A DNA stretch of 12,028 bases from DUEL01 sp964580565 (GCA_964580565.1 CAZOLN010000088.1:1-12028); one strand, 5' to 3'; positions 1 through 6,794 are shown, numbered from the stretch's first letter. Translations and numbers: made by a program. The notes: generated by a model not told the origin, from the letters alone.

Positions 1-50
1 TTTACCACAGAGTCACAGAGAACACAGAGGAATCTCTGCGCCTCTATGGT
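1..50. repeat. CCACAGAG-type inverted repeat, left copy
   Basis: Imperfect inverted repeat. The left arm begins ACCACAGAGTCACAGAG and the right arm ends CTCTGCGCCTCTATGGTT, separated by a few bases. The right arm is the reverse complement of the left with a few mismatches. It is related to the element at 10256-10334: both have CCAC(A/G)GAG/CACAGAG arms and both finish with GGTT(C/G)ATAA. It lies beyond the nuo operon hairpin, near the window edge. It may be a REP- or MITE-like dispersed repeat; no transposase is nearby, and the copy may extend left of the window. Confidence 0.7.
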
Positions 51-57
51 TGATAAA

Positions 58-99
58 GAACCTGGAACCCCCAGCCTCAGGCTGCCGGGTTCCAGGTTC
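58..99 (-). terminator. hairpin terminator after nuoI
   Basis: A perfect 13-bp stem pairs 58-70 with 87-99. Inside it a second 5-bp stem, CAGCC (72-76) with GGCTG (80-84), closes a 3-base loop. On the minus strand the hairpin starts 22 bases after the nuoI stop codon and is followed by TTCTTTATC, a modest T-rich run. Position, symmetry and stability fit a Rho-independent terminator for nuoB-nuoCD-nuoI. The short T tract is the weak point; a structured 3' end or dispersed palindrome is the alternative. Confidence 0.65.
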
Positions 100-120
100 C
101 CCAATGCTCCCGTTTTCGAC

Positions 121-726
121 TTACCCCTTCTTGGCCCTAGCCGCTTTGGCCTGCTTCTTCTCCTGCTCGGCTGCGTACTCCGTCGGGTGGATCTGGGCAT
201 GGTAGGAAAGCGGCTTGCGCAATCGCTCCAGGTCCAGGAGGAGATCCTTCTCCCGATCGTAGGCCGCGATCTCGATCTCGTGCCCCATCTTGATGGCGTC
301 GAAGGGACAGAACTCGGCGCAGAAACCGCACTGCATACAGATGCTGATGTCCACGTAGAACTCCGCTGGCTCCCGCAGCGGCTTCCCCGTCTCGGGGTCG
401 GACGCGCGGACGATCCAGATGCACTGGGGCGGGCAGACCCGGGCGCATGTCCCGCAGGCGGTGCAGCGGAGCTTCCCCGTATCGTCATCGTAGATCAGGA
501 AAGGAAAGCCGCGGAACCGCTCGGGGAGGGGGAGCCGCTCGGCCGGGTACTGGACGGTGAAGATGCCCCGGCTCTTGGTGGGGCTCTGTCGGACCGGAAG
601 GGCCTCCGGAGTGTACCGGGCTCCGAAGCCCCCCTTGAAGAACCAGCGCAGATCGTCTATGTAGGTCTCTGCAAACCGACGGATAGTGATTCCCAGCGAC
701 TTGAGTAGGTGTAGACTGGCGTACAT
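121..726 (-). CDS. nuoI: NADH-quinone oxidoreductase subunit I (NuoI)
   Basis: Predicted 201-aa ferredoxin-like subunit of complex I, which carries two [4Fe-4S] clusters (N6a, N6b) passing electrons towards NuoB. Both complete cluster motifs are visible: C88-x2-C91-x2-C94-x3-C98-P and C130-x2-C133-x2-C136-x3-C140-P. The N-terminal stretch (about 1-35) with amphipathic and aromatic residues matches the usual membrane-contacting segment. The last 20 residues are Lys/Ala-rich. The start ATG overlaps the nuoCD stop by one base (TGATG), and GGAGG lies 9 bases upstream, so coupled translation is likely. It directly follows nuoCD; the usual nuoH between nuoD and nuoI is absent. A hairpin terminator follows, so it is the last gene of the operon. 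The family is clear; the membrane partner is not visible. Confidence 0.95.
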   Translation of the reverse strand: MYASLHLLKSLGITIRRFAETYIDDLRWFFKGGFGARYTPEALPVRQSPTKSRGIFTVQYPAERLPLPERFRGFPFLIYDDDTGKLRCTACGTCARVCPPQCIWIVRASDPETGKPLREPAEFYVDISICMQCGFCAEFCPFDAIKMGHEIEIAAYDREKDLLLDLERLRKPLSYHAQIHPTEYAAEQEKKQAKAARAKKG

Positions 727-2486
727 CAGCGATCCACCTCCCCCAGCGTGATGTCAACGCTGGCCAGGATGATGACCACATCGGCGATCAGATGTCCGCG
801 ACACATCTCCCCCATCGCGCCGAGGTTGACGAAAGAGGGGGCACGGATGTGGTACCGGTAGGGGTTGGGACCCCCGTCGGAGACGACGTAGAAGCCCAGT
901 TCGCCCTTCGGCGCCTCGATCCGTCCGTAGGACTCCCCGGCCGGCACCTTGACGGTGGCCTTCTTCTTGCCCGCCATCACCGGCCCGTCCGGCAGCCGGT
1001 TGAGGGCCTGCTGGAGGATGCGCAGGCTCTCCCGCATCTCGCCCAGGCGGACCAGATACCGGCTGTAGGCGTCGCCGTCGGGAGCGGTGATGACGTCGAA
1101 GTCGAACTCGTCGTAGATGGAGTAGGGATCGGCGCGGCGGATGTCATAGGCGACGCCGGAGCCGCGCAGGAGCGGCCCGCTGCACCCGTAGGCGACGGCC
1201 TGATCCGGCGGCAGCACCCCCACGCCGACCGTACGGGCGCGGAAGATCTCGTTCTCGGTGAGGTAGGCGTCCACCTTGTCCACAAACCGGGGGAGCCGCT
1301 CGAAGGCCAACTCACGGGCCAGATCGACCGCTTCCTCGGTCATGTCGTGCGCCACGCCGCCGAACCGCATGTAGTTGCACATCATCCGCGAGCCAGCGGT
1401 CATCTCGAACAGGTCGAGGATAAACTCACGCTCCTCCAGCGCGTAGAGCATCACCGTGAAGTAGATGCCCAGGTCGTTGCACATGAAGCCGACGGAGACG
1501 GCGTGGTTGAGGAAGCGGGTGAACTCGCCCATGATGACCCGGATGTACTCCGCCCGCTCGGGGACCTCCACGCCCATCAGTTTCTCCACGGCGAGTACGT
1601 AGGGCCAGTTGTTGGTCATCGAGCAGACGTAGTCCAGCCGGTCGGTGTAGGGGATGTTGCCCAGCCACGTGTTCCGCTCGCCGATCTTCTCGTGGCACCG
1701 ATGGAGGAAGCCGACGATAGGCTCCAGTTTCTGGATGCGCTCTCCCTCCAGGGTAGCCAGCAGCCGAAGGACGCCGTGGGTGCTGGGGTGGTGGGGGCCC
1801 ATATTGAGCACGACCCGGTCCACCGGCATCGCGGGGTTCTTCTGCTCCGCCACCTCGTCGTGGGGACGGTACCCCCACGGGTCGGCCGTGGGCCGCCAGT
1901 CCTCCGCCGACCAGCCAGGCGGGTAGCGGAGGTTGCGCCCCAGCGGGGCCCGGCTCTCGGCCATCACCGGATGCCCCTCAGGCCACCGGCTGCTGAAGGG
2001 CTTTTTCTCTTCCTCGTAGTAGACCTCGTGCCAGTCCTTGCGCAGCGGGTGACCGTCGAACCCCTCCCAGAGGAGGATCCGGCGCAGATCGGGATGGCCT
2101 TCGAAGCGGATCCCCACCAGGTCCCACGCCTCCCGCTCCTGAAAGTTGGCCGAGGGGAAGACGGAGACCAGGGAAGGGACCACGGGGTTCTCCCGGTCGG
2201 CGTGGACGTGGAGGGTCAGCGGCCCGCCCGTGGGCTGGAAGAGGTGGTAGACCACCTCGAAGCGGGGCGGGAGGCCGTTGACCTCCTCCGGATAGTCCAC
2301 CCCGACGACGTCGGAGAGGTAGGCGTACCCCATCTCATCGCGCAGGAAGGTAGCGACCTCGACCAGCCGGTCACGGTCGACGATCAGCCCTTCATACGGC
2401 TCGGGGGCGGGCTCCACCGCCCCGGGGAACCGCTCCTGCAGGCAGGTCAACAGGTCTGCGGGTTCGGGTGCGACTTCTGTGGACAT
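726..2486 (-). CDS. nuoCD: fused NADH-quinone oxidoreductase subunits C/D (NuoCD)
   Basis: A single continuous frame of 586 aa encodes two complex I subunits. Residues about 1-165 are NuoC (30-kDa subunit), with the signature EREAWDLVGIRF followed by GHPDLRRIL and GHPLRKDW (117-152). After a linker of about 55 residues comes NuoD (49-kDa subunit) from about 221, with GPHHPSTHG (230-238), which forms part of the quinone pocket, and a C-terminus ending GEVDR as in true NuoD. The paired CxxC motifs that bind NiFe in group 4 hydrogenases are absent, so this is a quinone-type subunit. ATG at 2486 is chosen because GAGG lies about 6 bases upstream. In-frame GTG 2498 and ATG 2492 would add 4 or 2 residues but lack spacing for a ribosome binding site. 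The gene begins 8 bases after the nuoB stop and overlaps nuoI by one base. NuoCD fusions are known in other bacteria. Confidence 0.95.
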   Translation of the reverse strand: MSTEVAPEPADLLTCLQERFPGAVEPAPEPYEGLIVDRDRLVEVATFLRDEMGYAYLSDVVGVDYPEEVNGLPPRFEVVYHLFQPTGGPLTLHVHADRENPVVPSLVSVFPSANFQEREAWDLVGIRFEGHPDLRRILLWEGFDGHPLRKDWHEVYYEEEKKPFSSRWPEGHPVMAESRAPLGRNLRYPPGWSAEDWRPTADPWGYRPHDEVAEQKNPAMPVDRVVLNMGPHHPSTHGVLRLLATLEGERIQKLEPIVGFLHRCHEKIGERNTWLGNIPYTDRLDYVCSMTNNWPYVLAVEKLMGVEVPERAEYIRVIMGEFTRFLNHAVSVGFMCNDLGIYFTVMLYALEEREFILDLFEMTAGSRMMCNYMRFGGVAHDMTEEAVDLARELAFERLPRFVDKVDAYLTENEIFRARTVGVGVLPPDQAVAYGCSGPLLRGSGVAYDIRRADPYSIYDEFDFDVITAPDGDAYSRYLVRLGEMRESLRILQQALNRLPDGPVMAGKKKATVKVPAGESYGRIEAPKGELGFYVVSDGGPNPYRYHIRAPSFVNLGAMGEMCRGHLIADVVIILASVDITLGEVDR

Positions 2487-2494
2487 GGTCATCC

Positions 2495-3118
2495 TCACTC
2501 GACAGGTTCTGGTTGGGATGCCTCGAGCTGCTCAGTGAGCCGCCAGTCGATCAAATCCGGCCCCAGTTCTGGCACGGGTACGCTCGTATCCACCTCCTCG
2601 CCCTTGCGATACCAGCGCAGGTCCCGGATCGACTCCCGCTCCATTCGCGCGTGGATGGTGAGGAAGCCGTGGATGAGGGCCTCGGGCCGGGGAGGACAGC
2701 CGGGGATGTAGACGTCCACCGGGATGAATTTGTCGATCCCGGAGACGACGTTGTACCCCTCTTTGAACGGGCCGCCGGAGATGGCGCAGGCCCCCATCAC
2801 GAGGACGTACTTGGGCTCCGGGAGCTGGTTGTAGAGGCGGATCACCTGGGGGACCATCTTCTTCGTCACCGTGCCGTTGACGATCAACAGGTCCGCCTGA
2901 CGAGGGCTGGCCCGCATGATCTCCATCCCGAAGCGGGAGGGGTCGAAGCGGGCGGCGAAGGTGCCCACCATCTCGAAGGCGCAGCAGGCCAGCCCGAAGA
3001 ACATCGGCCACAGCGATCGCTTGCGTGCCCAGTTGTAGATGCGGTCGAGGGGGGTGACATGGACAGTGCCGACCAGTTCCGGGGGGATCTCGGGCAGTTG
3101 CCTCTTCCGAGTTGGCAT
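2495..3118 (-). CDS. nuoB: NADH-quinone oxidoreductase subunit B (NuoB)
   Basis: Predicted 207-aa subunit that carries cluster N2, the terminal [4Fe-4S] centre that reduces quinone. All four ligand cysteines are visible: adjacent C45-C46 in GLACCAFEM, C111 in MGACAISGG and C141 in PGCPPRPEAL. ATG at 3118 is preferred because GGAGG lies 7 bases upstream; an upstream in-frame TTG (3160) would add 14 residues containing that ribosome binding site. This is the first gene of the cluster: nuoA, which normally precedes nuoB, is missing and a divergent promoter region lies upstream. The length is slightly over the family norm because of a C-terminal tail of about 30 residues rich in Glu and Pro. Group 4 hydrogenase small subunits are related, but the NuoD partner here is of complex I type. 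Confidence 0.95.
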   Translation of the reverse strand: MPTRKRQLPEIPPELVGTVHVTPLDRIYNWARKRSLWPMFFGLACCAFEMVGTFAARFDPSRFGMEIMRASPRQADLLIVNGTVTKKMVPQVIRLYNQLPEPKYVLVMGACAISGGPFKEGYNVVSGIDKFIPVDVYIPGCPPRPEALIHGFLTIHARMERESIRDLRWYRKGEEVDTSVPVPELGPDLIDWRLTEQLEASQPEPVE

Positions 3119-3169
3119 CGCGTTTCCTCCTCGGGTGCGGATTGGTGTGGAATCGGTCAAACAACAGGT

Positions 3170-3198
3170 ATTTTACAACGGACTTGCTTTTCCCGCAA
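3170..3198 (-). promoter_or_regulatory. candidate sigma-70 promoter for the nuo operon
   Basis: On the minus strand TTGCGG (3193-3198) is followed after 17 bases by TAAAAT (3170-3175), a five-of-six match to the -10 consensus. Transcription would begin near 3163, leaving a leader of about 45 bases containing the nuoB GGAGG. The -35 matches only its first three bases. Prediction from pattern alone. Confidence 0.5.
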
Positions 3199-3211
3199 CC
3201 GCGCGCCCCCC

Positions 3212-3239
3212 TTGCATTCCCGCCCCCTCGTGTTACAAT
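3212..3239 (+). promoter_or_regulatory. candidate promoter for the ABC permease pair, near-leaderless
   Basis: TTGCAT (3212-3217), a 16-base spacer and TACAAT (3234-3239, five of six consensus bases) point towards the first permease. The expected transcription start (about 3245-3247) is only a few bases before ATG 3249, and no Shine-Dalgarno sequence lies between. This predicts a leaderless or nearly leaderless mRNA. It is divergent from the nuo promoter, the two -35 boxes being about 13 bases apart. Confidence 0.5.
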
Positions 3240-3248
3240 CTCCCGCGT

Positions 3249-4361
3249 ATGTCCATCCATCGAGCACTGGCCATCACACGAAAGGAGTTCCGCCACATCT
3301 TGCGCGATCCCCGCACCTTCTTCCTGGTGTCGGTCTCCCCGGCGTTCCTCCTTCTCTTGCTCTCCCACATTTTCGCCTTCGACGTGGAGCAGGTAGACCT
3401 GGCGGTGCTGGATATGGATCGAACCCCGCTCTCGCGGCGGTATGTCGCCGCACTGACCGCCGACGGCGACCTCCGTGTCCGGGCGCAGGTGGCCTCGCTG
3501 GCCGAACTGGACCAACTGCTGGCGGCGGGGGAGATCGACGCGGGGTTGGTGATTCCACCGGGCTTCGAGGCGGACGTGCGGGCCGGACGGTCGGCCCAGG
3601 TGCAGGTGGCGCTGGATGGGGCCGACCCCATCGCCGCCAGCCAGACCGCCGCTGGATTGGAGCAGCGAACCGCGGCCTTCGCCGCCCAGCAGCGACCAGC
3701 AGCCGCCCGCGCCGTGGGGGGGTTGGATCCGCGGATCGTGGTTCGCTACAACCCGACGCTCAAATCGCTGGTGAGCATGGTGCCAGGGCTGGGCGCCATC
3801 GTCCTCTCGATGCCCGCCCTGGGGCTGGCCCTGGCGCTAGCGCGGGAGAAAGAGACCGGATCCTTCGAGGGGCTCATCGCCACGCCGGTGCGCGGGGCGG
3901 AGTATCTGCTCGGTAAGACAACCGCCTATCTGCTCAGCGGGCTGCTCGGCGCCGCCCTGGCCTGGCTGGTGGCGATCTTCTACTTCCGCGTGCCGTTCCG
4001 GGGCAGCCTCCTGGCCTACCTCATCCTGGCCGCCGACTACCTCCTGGCGGGGATGGGCTTCAGCCTCTTCATCGCCAACTTCACCCGCAGCCAGCAGACG
4101 ACGATGCTCCTGGTGCTGACCGTCTTCTTTGCCCCCAGTTTCTTCATCGCTGGCCTGATCGCCCCGGTAGACATCCGGAACCTCGTCTCCCGCCTCATCG
4201 CCTACAGCCTGCCCGCCACCCACTTCATCACCATCAGCCGGTCCGTCTTCCTCAAAGGGCTGGGGATCGACGACCTATGGTCCCCCGCCCTGACGCTTCT
4301 CGGAATGGGGATCGGTGGGCTGGCCGTCAGCCTTCTCCTCTTCCGCAAGAAGTTGGGGTAA
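3249..4361 (+). CDS. ABC-2 type exporter permease
   Basis: A 370-aa integral membrane protein of the ABC-2 exporter family (YhhJ/YbhS/YbhR-like). Visible architecture: a cytoplasmic N-terminal helix with RKEFRHILRDPRT (11-23), a first membrane segment (about 24-44), a large extracytoplasmic domain (about 45-175) and a cluster of five membrane segments (about 176-366). The cytoplasmic coupling region AREKETGSFEGLIATPV (198-214) matches the ABC-2 pattern that contacts the ATPase. ATG 3249 is chosen because the predicted promoter ends just before it; the open frame extends upstream to 3039, but that stretch is nuoB-antisense. It is followed 5 bases later by a second permease of the same architecture, so the two probably form a heterodimer. 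No ATP-binding subunit or membrane fusion protein is adjacent. Substrate unknown; relatives export drugs or small molecules. Confidence 0.88.
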   Translation: MSIHRALAITRKEFRHILRDPRTFFLVSVSPAFLLLLLSHIFAFDVEQVDLAVLDMDRTPLSRRYVAALTADGDLRVRAQVASLAELDQLLAAGEIDAGLVIPPGFEADVRAGRSAQVQVALDGADPIAASQTAAGLEQRTAAFAAQQRPAAARAVGGLDPRIVVRYNPTLKSLVSMVPGLGAIVLSMPALGLALALAREKETGSFEGLIATPVRGAEYLLGKTTAYLLSGLLGAALAWLVAIFYFRVPFRGSLLAYLILAADYLLAGMGFSLFIANFTRSQQTTMLLVLTVFFAPSFFIAGLIAPVDIRNLVSRLIAYSLPATHFITISRSVFLKGLGIDDLWSPALTLLGMGIGGLAVSLLLFRKKLG

Positions 4362-4366
4362 GGACG

Positions 4367-5482
4367 ATGCTCTCTCGGGTCTGGAACCTGGTCTGGAAGG
4401 AGATCATCCAGTTCACCCGCGACCGGTTGATGACCGCCTTCATCTTCCTGCTTCCCCTGGTCCAGTTGGCCCTCCTGGCCCAGGCCACCGGGCGGCGGAT
4501 CGGGGACCTGAAGGTGGTGGTGCTGGATCAGGACCGGACGGCTGTCACGCGGGCGTTGATCAGCGACCTGGACAACCGGGAGGAACTGGCGGTCCATTAC
4601 CACGTGGACGACCTGGAGGAACTGGAATCGTTCCTGGACCTGGGGAAAGCCGACGTAGGGGTGGCCTTCCCGCGGGGATTGGCACAGGATCTGGCCGATC
4701 CGACCCGCACCCCTCAGGTCCAGGTGCTGGTCGACGGCTCGAACGCTGTGGTGGCAGGGATCGCGACGGGGGCGGTCAACGCGGTGTTCGCCCAGTACGA
4801 GCAAGAACGGCTCCAGGCGATGGGGTTCGCTACCTCCCCTCCGATCGACCTGCGGATCACGACCTACTACAACCCTACCTACAACACCCGCTACTTCGCC
4901 ATCCCTGCCCAGGTGGGGTTCATTGTATATCAGATCACCCTCGCCGTCGCCTCGCTGGGGCTGGCACGGGAGCGGGAACTGGGGACGCTGGAGCAGTTGA
5001 TCGTCACCCCGCTCAGCCGTCTGGAACTGGTGTTGGGGAAGGCGATCCCGGCCTTCATCATCGGCGTGGTCAACTTCTTCTTCCTACTGGGGGTGACCGT
5101 CCACGTCTTCGGCGTGCCGATGCGGGGCTCGGCGCTGGTGTTGCTCCTGCTCACGCTTCCCTTCATCGTCGCCGAGATCGGATGGGGGGTGCTGATCTCG
5201 GCGATAGCCCACACGCAACAGCAGGCCATCCTCTTCGTCTTCATCCTGGCGATGACGGACATCAGTTTCTCCGGCTTCCTGGTGCCGGTGAAGAACCTGC
5301 CAGGGGTCCTCCAGTGGATCGCCCAGGCGGTGCCGATGTACCACTACCTGGTGATCATCCGGTCGGTGATGCTGAAGGGGGCGACGCTCTCTAACCTATG
5401 GCCCCACGCCCTGGCGCTGTTCGGCCTGGCGGGGGGAGTCCTATCCATCTCCGTCCGCACCGTCAGCCGGGGGCTCGACTGA
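4367..5482 (+). CDS. ABC-2 type exporter permease, second subunit
   Basis: A 371-aa paralogue of the preceding gene with the same layout: KEIIQFTRDR (11-20), first membrane segment (about 21-40), extracytoplasmic domain (about 45-175) and a five-segment membrane core (about 178-365). The coupling motif ARERELGTLEQLIVTPLSR (200-218) has the typical E-x-G-T-x-E-x-L form. ATG 4367 lies 5 bases after the first permease's stop; AAGGA immediately upstream is a short-spaced ribosome binding site, so translational coupling is likely. The last 42 bases overlap, tail to tail, the end of the gamma-carbonic-anhydrase-like gene on the other strand. With no ATPase gene in the window, the nucleotide-binding partner must be encoded elsewhere. 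Confidence 0.88.
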   Translation: MLSRVWNLVWKEIIQFTRDRLMTAFIFLLPLVQLALLAQATGRRIGDLKVVVLDQDRTAVTRALISDLDNREELAVHYHVDDLEELESFLDLGKADVGVAFPRGLAQDLADPTRTPQVQVLVDGSNAVVAGIATGAVNAVFAQYEQERLQAMGFATSPPIDLRITTYYNPTYNTRYFAIPAQVGFIVYQITLAVASLGLARERELGTLEQLIVTPLSRLELVLGKAIPAFIIGVVNFFFLLGVTVHVFGVPMRGSALVLLLLTLPFIVAEIGWGVLISAIAHTQQQAILFVFILAMTDISFSGFLVPVKNLPGVLQWIAQAVPMYHYLVIIRSVMLKGATLSNLWPHALALFGLAGGVLSISVRTVSRGLD

Positions 5483-6010
5483 TCCAAGGGGCACCCACCC
5501 CGTCGGGTACCGCCGCGCCAGATCCACGTAGAGCCGCTTGAAGCGGGTCCACTGCTCTTTATACGCTTCATCCACCGTCCGATCCAGCACGCGAGCGGGT
5601 ACCCCCACGGCGATGTGCTCCGGCGGGACCTCCTGCCCCTGCCGGACGACGGCCCCCTCGCCGACCACCGCCCAGCGGCCCACGACCGCCCAGTCGGAAA
5701 CGACGGCCCCCATCCCGACGATGGCGTAATCGTCGATCCGCCCCACGTTGTGGATGACCGCCCCGTGGCCGATGGTCACCCAGTCGCCGATGGTCGCCTG
5801 CTCACCGGGGCGGGCGTGGATAACGCAGTTGTCCTCGATGCTACAGAAATCACCGATGACGATGCGGCCGTAGTCGCCGCGGATCCGCACCCCCGGGCCG
5901 ATCCAACACCCCCGCCCGACGGTCACGTCGCCGAAGACCTCGGCGGAGGGATGGATGTAGGTCCCTTCGCCGATACGAGGCCTCTTCCCCTCAAAAGAAG
6001 CTACCGTCAT
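5441..6010 (-). CDS. gamma-carbonic anhydrase-like left-handed beta-helix protein
   Basis: A 189-aa protein with hexapeptide repeats (residues about 12-140: IGPGV, IGDF, IGDW, VGMGA, VGEGA) forming a left-handed beta-helix, followed by an alpha-helical tail (about 141-170). Residues expected for the gamma-CA zinc site are visible: H65 (NCVIHA), H82 and H87 (IGHGAVIH), and R44/D46 (RGD) of the subunit interface. The position of the Gln in the archaeal Cam active site appears to be Glu59 (SIEDN), so activity is uncertain. Homologues include CaiE/PaaY/YrdA-type proteins, many without proven activity. ATG 6010 overlaps the stop of the 53-aa gene upstream by 4 bases (ATGA), so the two are probably coupled. 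Its 3' end overlaps the convergent permease gene by 42 bp. Bicarbonate supply is the family role; the partner process is unknown. Confidence 0.85.
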   Translation of the reverse strand: MTVASFEGKRPRIGEGTYIHPSAEVFGDVTVGRGCWIGPGVRIRGDYGRIVIGDFCSIEDNCVIHARPGEQATIGDWVTIGHGAVIHNVGRIDDYAIVGMGAVVSDWAVVGRWAVVGEGAVVRQGQEVPPEHIAVGVPARVLDRTVDEAYKEQWTRFKRLYVDLARRYPTGWVPLGSVEPPADGADGDG

Positions 6011-6168
6011 CGGTCCTCCTTCTCCGCCGCCCGCGCCCGTTCCAACTCTTCCTCCAATTCCTCCAGTTCCATAATCATCGCCGGAGGGATGGAGTGCTTG
6101 GGCAGGCGGGCCTTCAAATCGGCGATCCGCCGCTCCAGTTCTTCGATACGGGTTGTCTGGTGCTTCAT
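6007..6168 (-). CDS. 53-aa charged coiled-coil protein, unknown function
   Basis: Short gene: ATG 6168, TGA 6007-6009. A GGAG-type ribosome binding site (GTGGAGGGG just before ATG) supports the start. The 53-residue product has a first helix with heptad-like leucines (about 7-22), a conserved-looking break LPKHSIPPAM (22-31), and a second strongly acidic helix rich in Glu and Leu (33-53). It looks like a helical hairpin or dimeric coiled coil with no signal or membrane segment. The KHS(I/V)PPAM break resembles small proteins I associate with Chloroflexota; that is recollection, not a search. The 4-base overlap with the gamma-CA-like gene suggests joint expression. No function is known to me. 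Confidence 0.75.
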   Translation of the reverse strand: MKHQTTRIEELERRIADLKARLPKHSIPPAMIMELEELEEELERARAAEKEDR

Positions 6169-6193
6169 CCCCTCCACTCCTGTCTCCCCGTCC

Positions 6194-6625
6194 CTATTCC
6201 TCTTCCACGATCCGATAGGAGGTCGTGATCTCCGCCGTCTTGCCCAGCATCGCCGAGGCGGAGCAGTAGGTGGTCTCAGAGAGATGGATCGCCCGTTCGA
6301 CCGCGCTCTCCTTGATCCCCTTCCCCCTGATCACGTACTCCAGGTGGATCCGCGTGTAGACCTTGGGATGATCGGGGGCCCGCTCAGCGCTGGCGCGGAC
6401 CTCCAGGCCGTCCACCGGCTGGCGCATCCGCTGAAGGATGGAGACGACGTCCATCGCCGTGCAGCCCGCCAGCCCGATGAGCAGCAGCTCCATCGGCCGC
6501 GGCCCCGTCTCCCGCCGCTCCTCCCCTGGCAAGGCATGGTCGATCACGACGGCCGGGCCACTGGACGCCTCCCCAACCAGCCGCAGCCCAGGCCCGACCC
6601 AGGTAACCTTCGCCTCCGTCGCCAT
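6194..6625 (-). CDS. OsmC/Ohr family peroxidase-like protein
   Basis: A 143-aa protein of the OsmC family, which reduces organic hydroperoxides or handles reactive thiol substrates with a pair of cysteines in a domain-swapped dimer. Both cysteines are present: C55 in GLAGCTAMD and C121 in TYCSASAML, at the spacing usual for the family. The GPRPMELLLIGLAGC stretch (41-55) matches the central helix. ATG 6625 has GAGGAGGGAG immediately upstream. The length is typical of the small YhfA/OsmC subgroup. It lies between the A/B heptamer arrays (upstream) and the 53-aa coiled-coil gene (25 bases downstream). The array pair may separate its transcription from that of the cupin gene. Confidence 0.9.
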   Translation of the reverse strand: MATEAKVTWVGPGLRLVGEASSGPAVVIDHALPGEERRETGPRPMELLLIGLAGCTAMDVVSILQRMRQPVDGLEVRASAERAPDHPKVYTRIHLEYVIRGKGIKESAVERAIHLSETTYCSASAMLGKTAEITTSYRIVEEE

Positions 6626-6665
6626 ACTCCCTCCTCATCTCACGGGACGTTCGACTTCCAACCCC

Positions 6666-6722
6666 TGACGTTTGACGCTTGACGTTTTGACGCTTGACGT
6701 TTGACGCTTGACGTTTGACGCT
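6666..6722 (+). repeat. heptamer array A (TGACGNN, plus orientation)
   Basis: Eight tandem 7-bp units alternating TGACGTT and TGACGCT, with one extra T after the third unit, giving a 14-bp super-period. It lies in the 166-base gap between osmC and the cupin gene and is in inverted orientation to array B, 16 bases away. Read on the minus strand it is NNCGTCA, so array B followed by A can fold into a long hairpin upstream of osmC. Confidence 0.93.
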
Positions 6723-6738
6723 TGAGACCCGCCCAGCC

Positions 6739-6794
6739 CACGTCACGCGTCACGCGTCACGCGTCATACGTCATGCGTCATACGTCATACGTCA
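6739..6794 (-). repeat. heptamer array B starting at the cupin stop codon
   Basis: Eight 7-bp units of form TGACGNN on the minus strand. From 6794 downward: two TGACGTA, TGACGCA, TGACGTA, three TGACGCG and TGACGTG. The first three bases of the first unit (6792-6794) are the TGA stop codon of the cupin gene. It forms an inverted pair with array A. Confidence 0.93.

Noticed and set aside
792..2711. 639-aa plus-strand open frame
   Set aside because: It lies antisense to nuoCD and nuoB, has low-complexity His/Val/Asp/Gly-rich composition and no recognisable domain; it is a GC-rich shadow frame.
726..3118. Group 4 [NiFe] hydrogenase instead of complex I
   Set aside because: The NuoD part lacks the N- and C-terminal CxxC pairs needed to bind NiFe and ends GEVDR; the NuoC and NuoI signatures are those of complex I.
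3119..3160. Extended nuoB start at TTG 3160
   Set aside because: The extension would translate the GGAGG ribosome binding site of ATG 3118 and adds no conserved residues.
6666..6794. CRISPR array
   Set aside because: Units are 7 bp, contiguous and without spacers; no cas genes are in the window.
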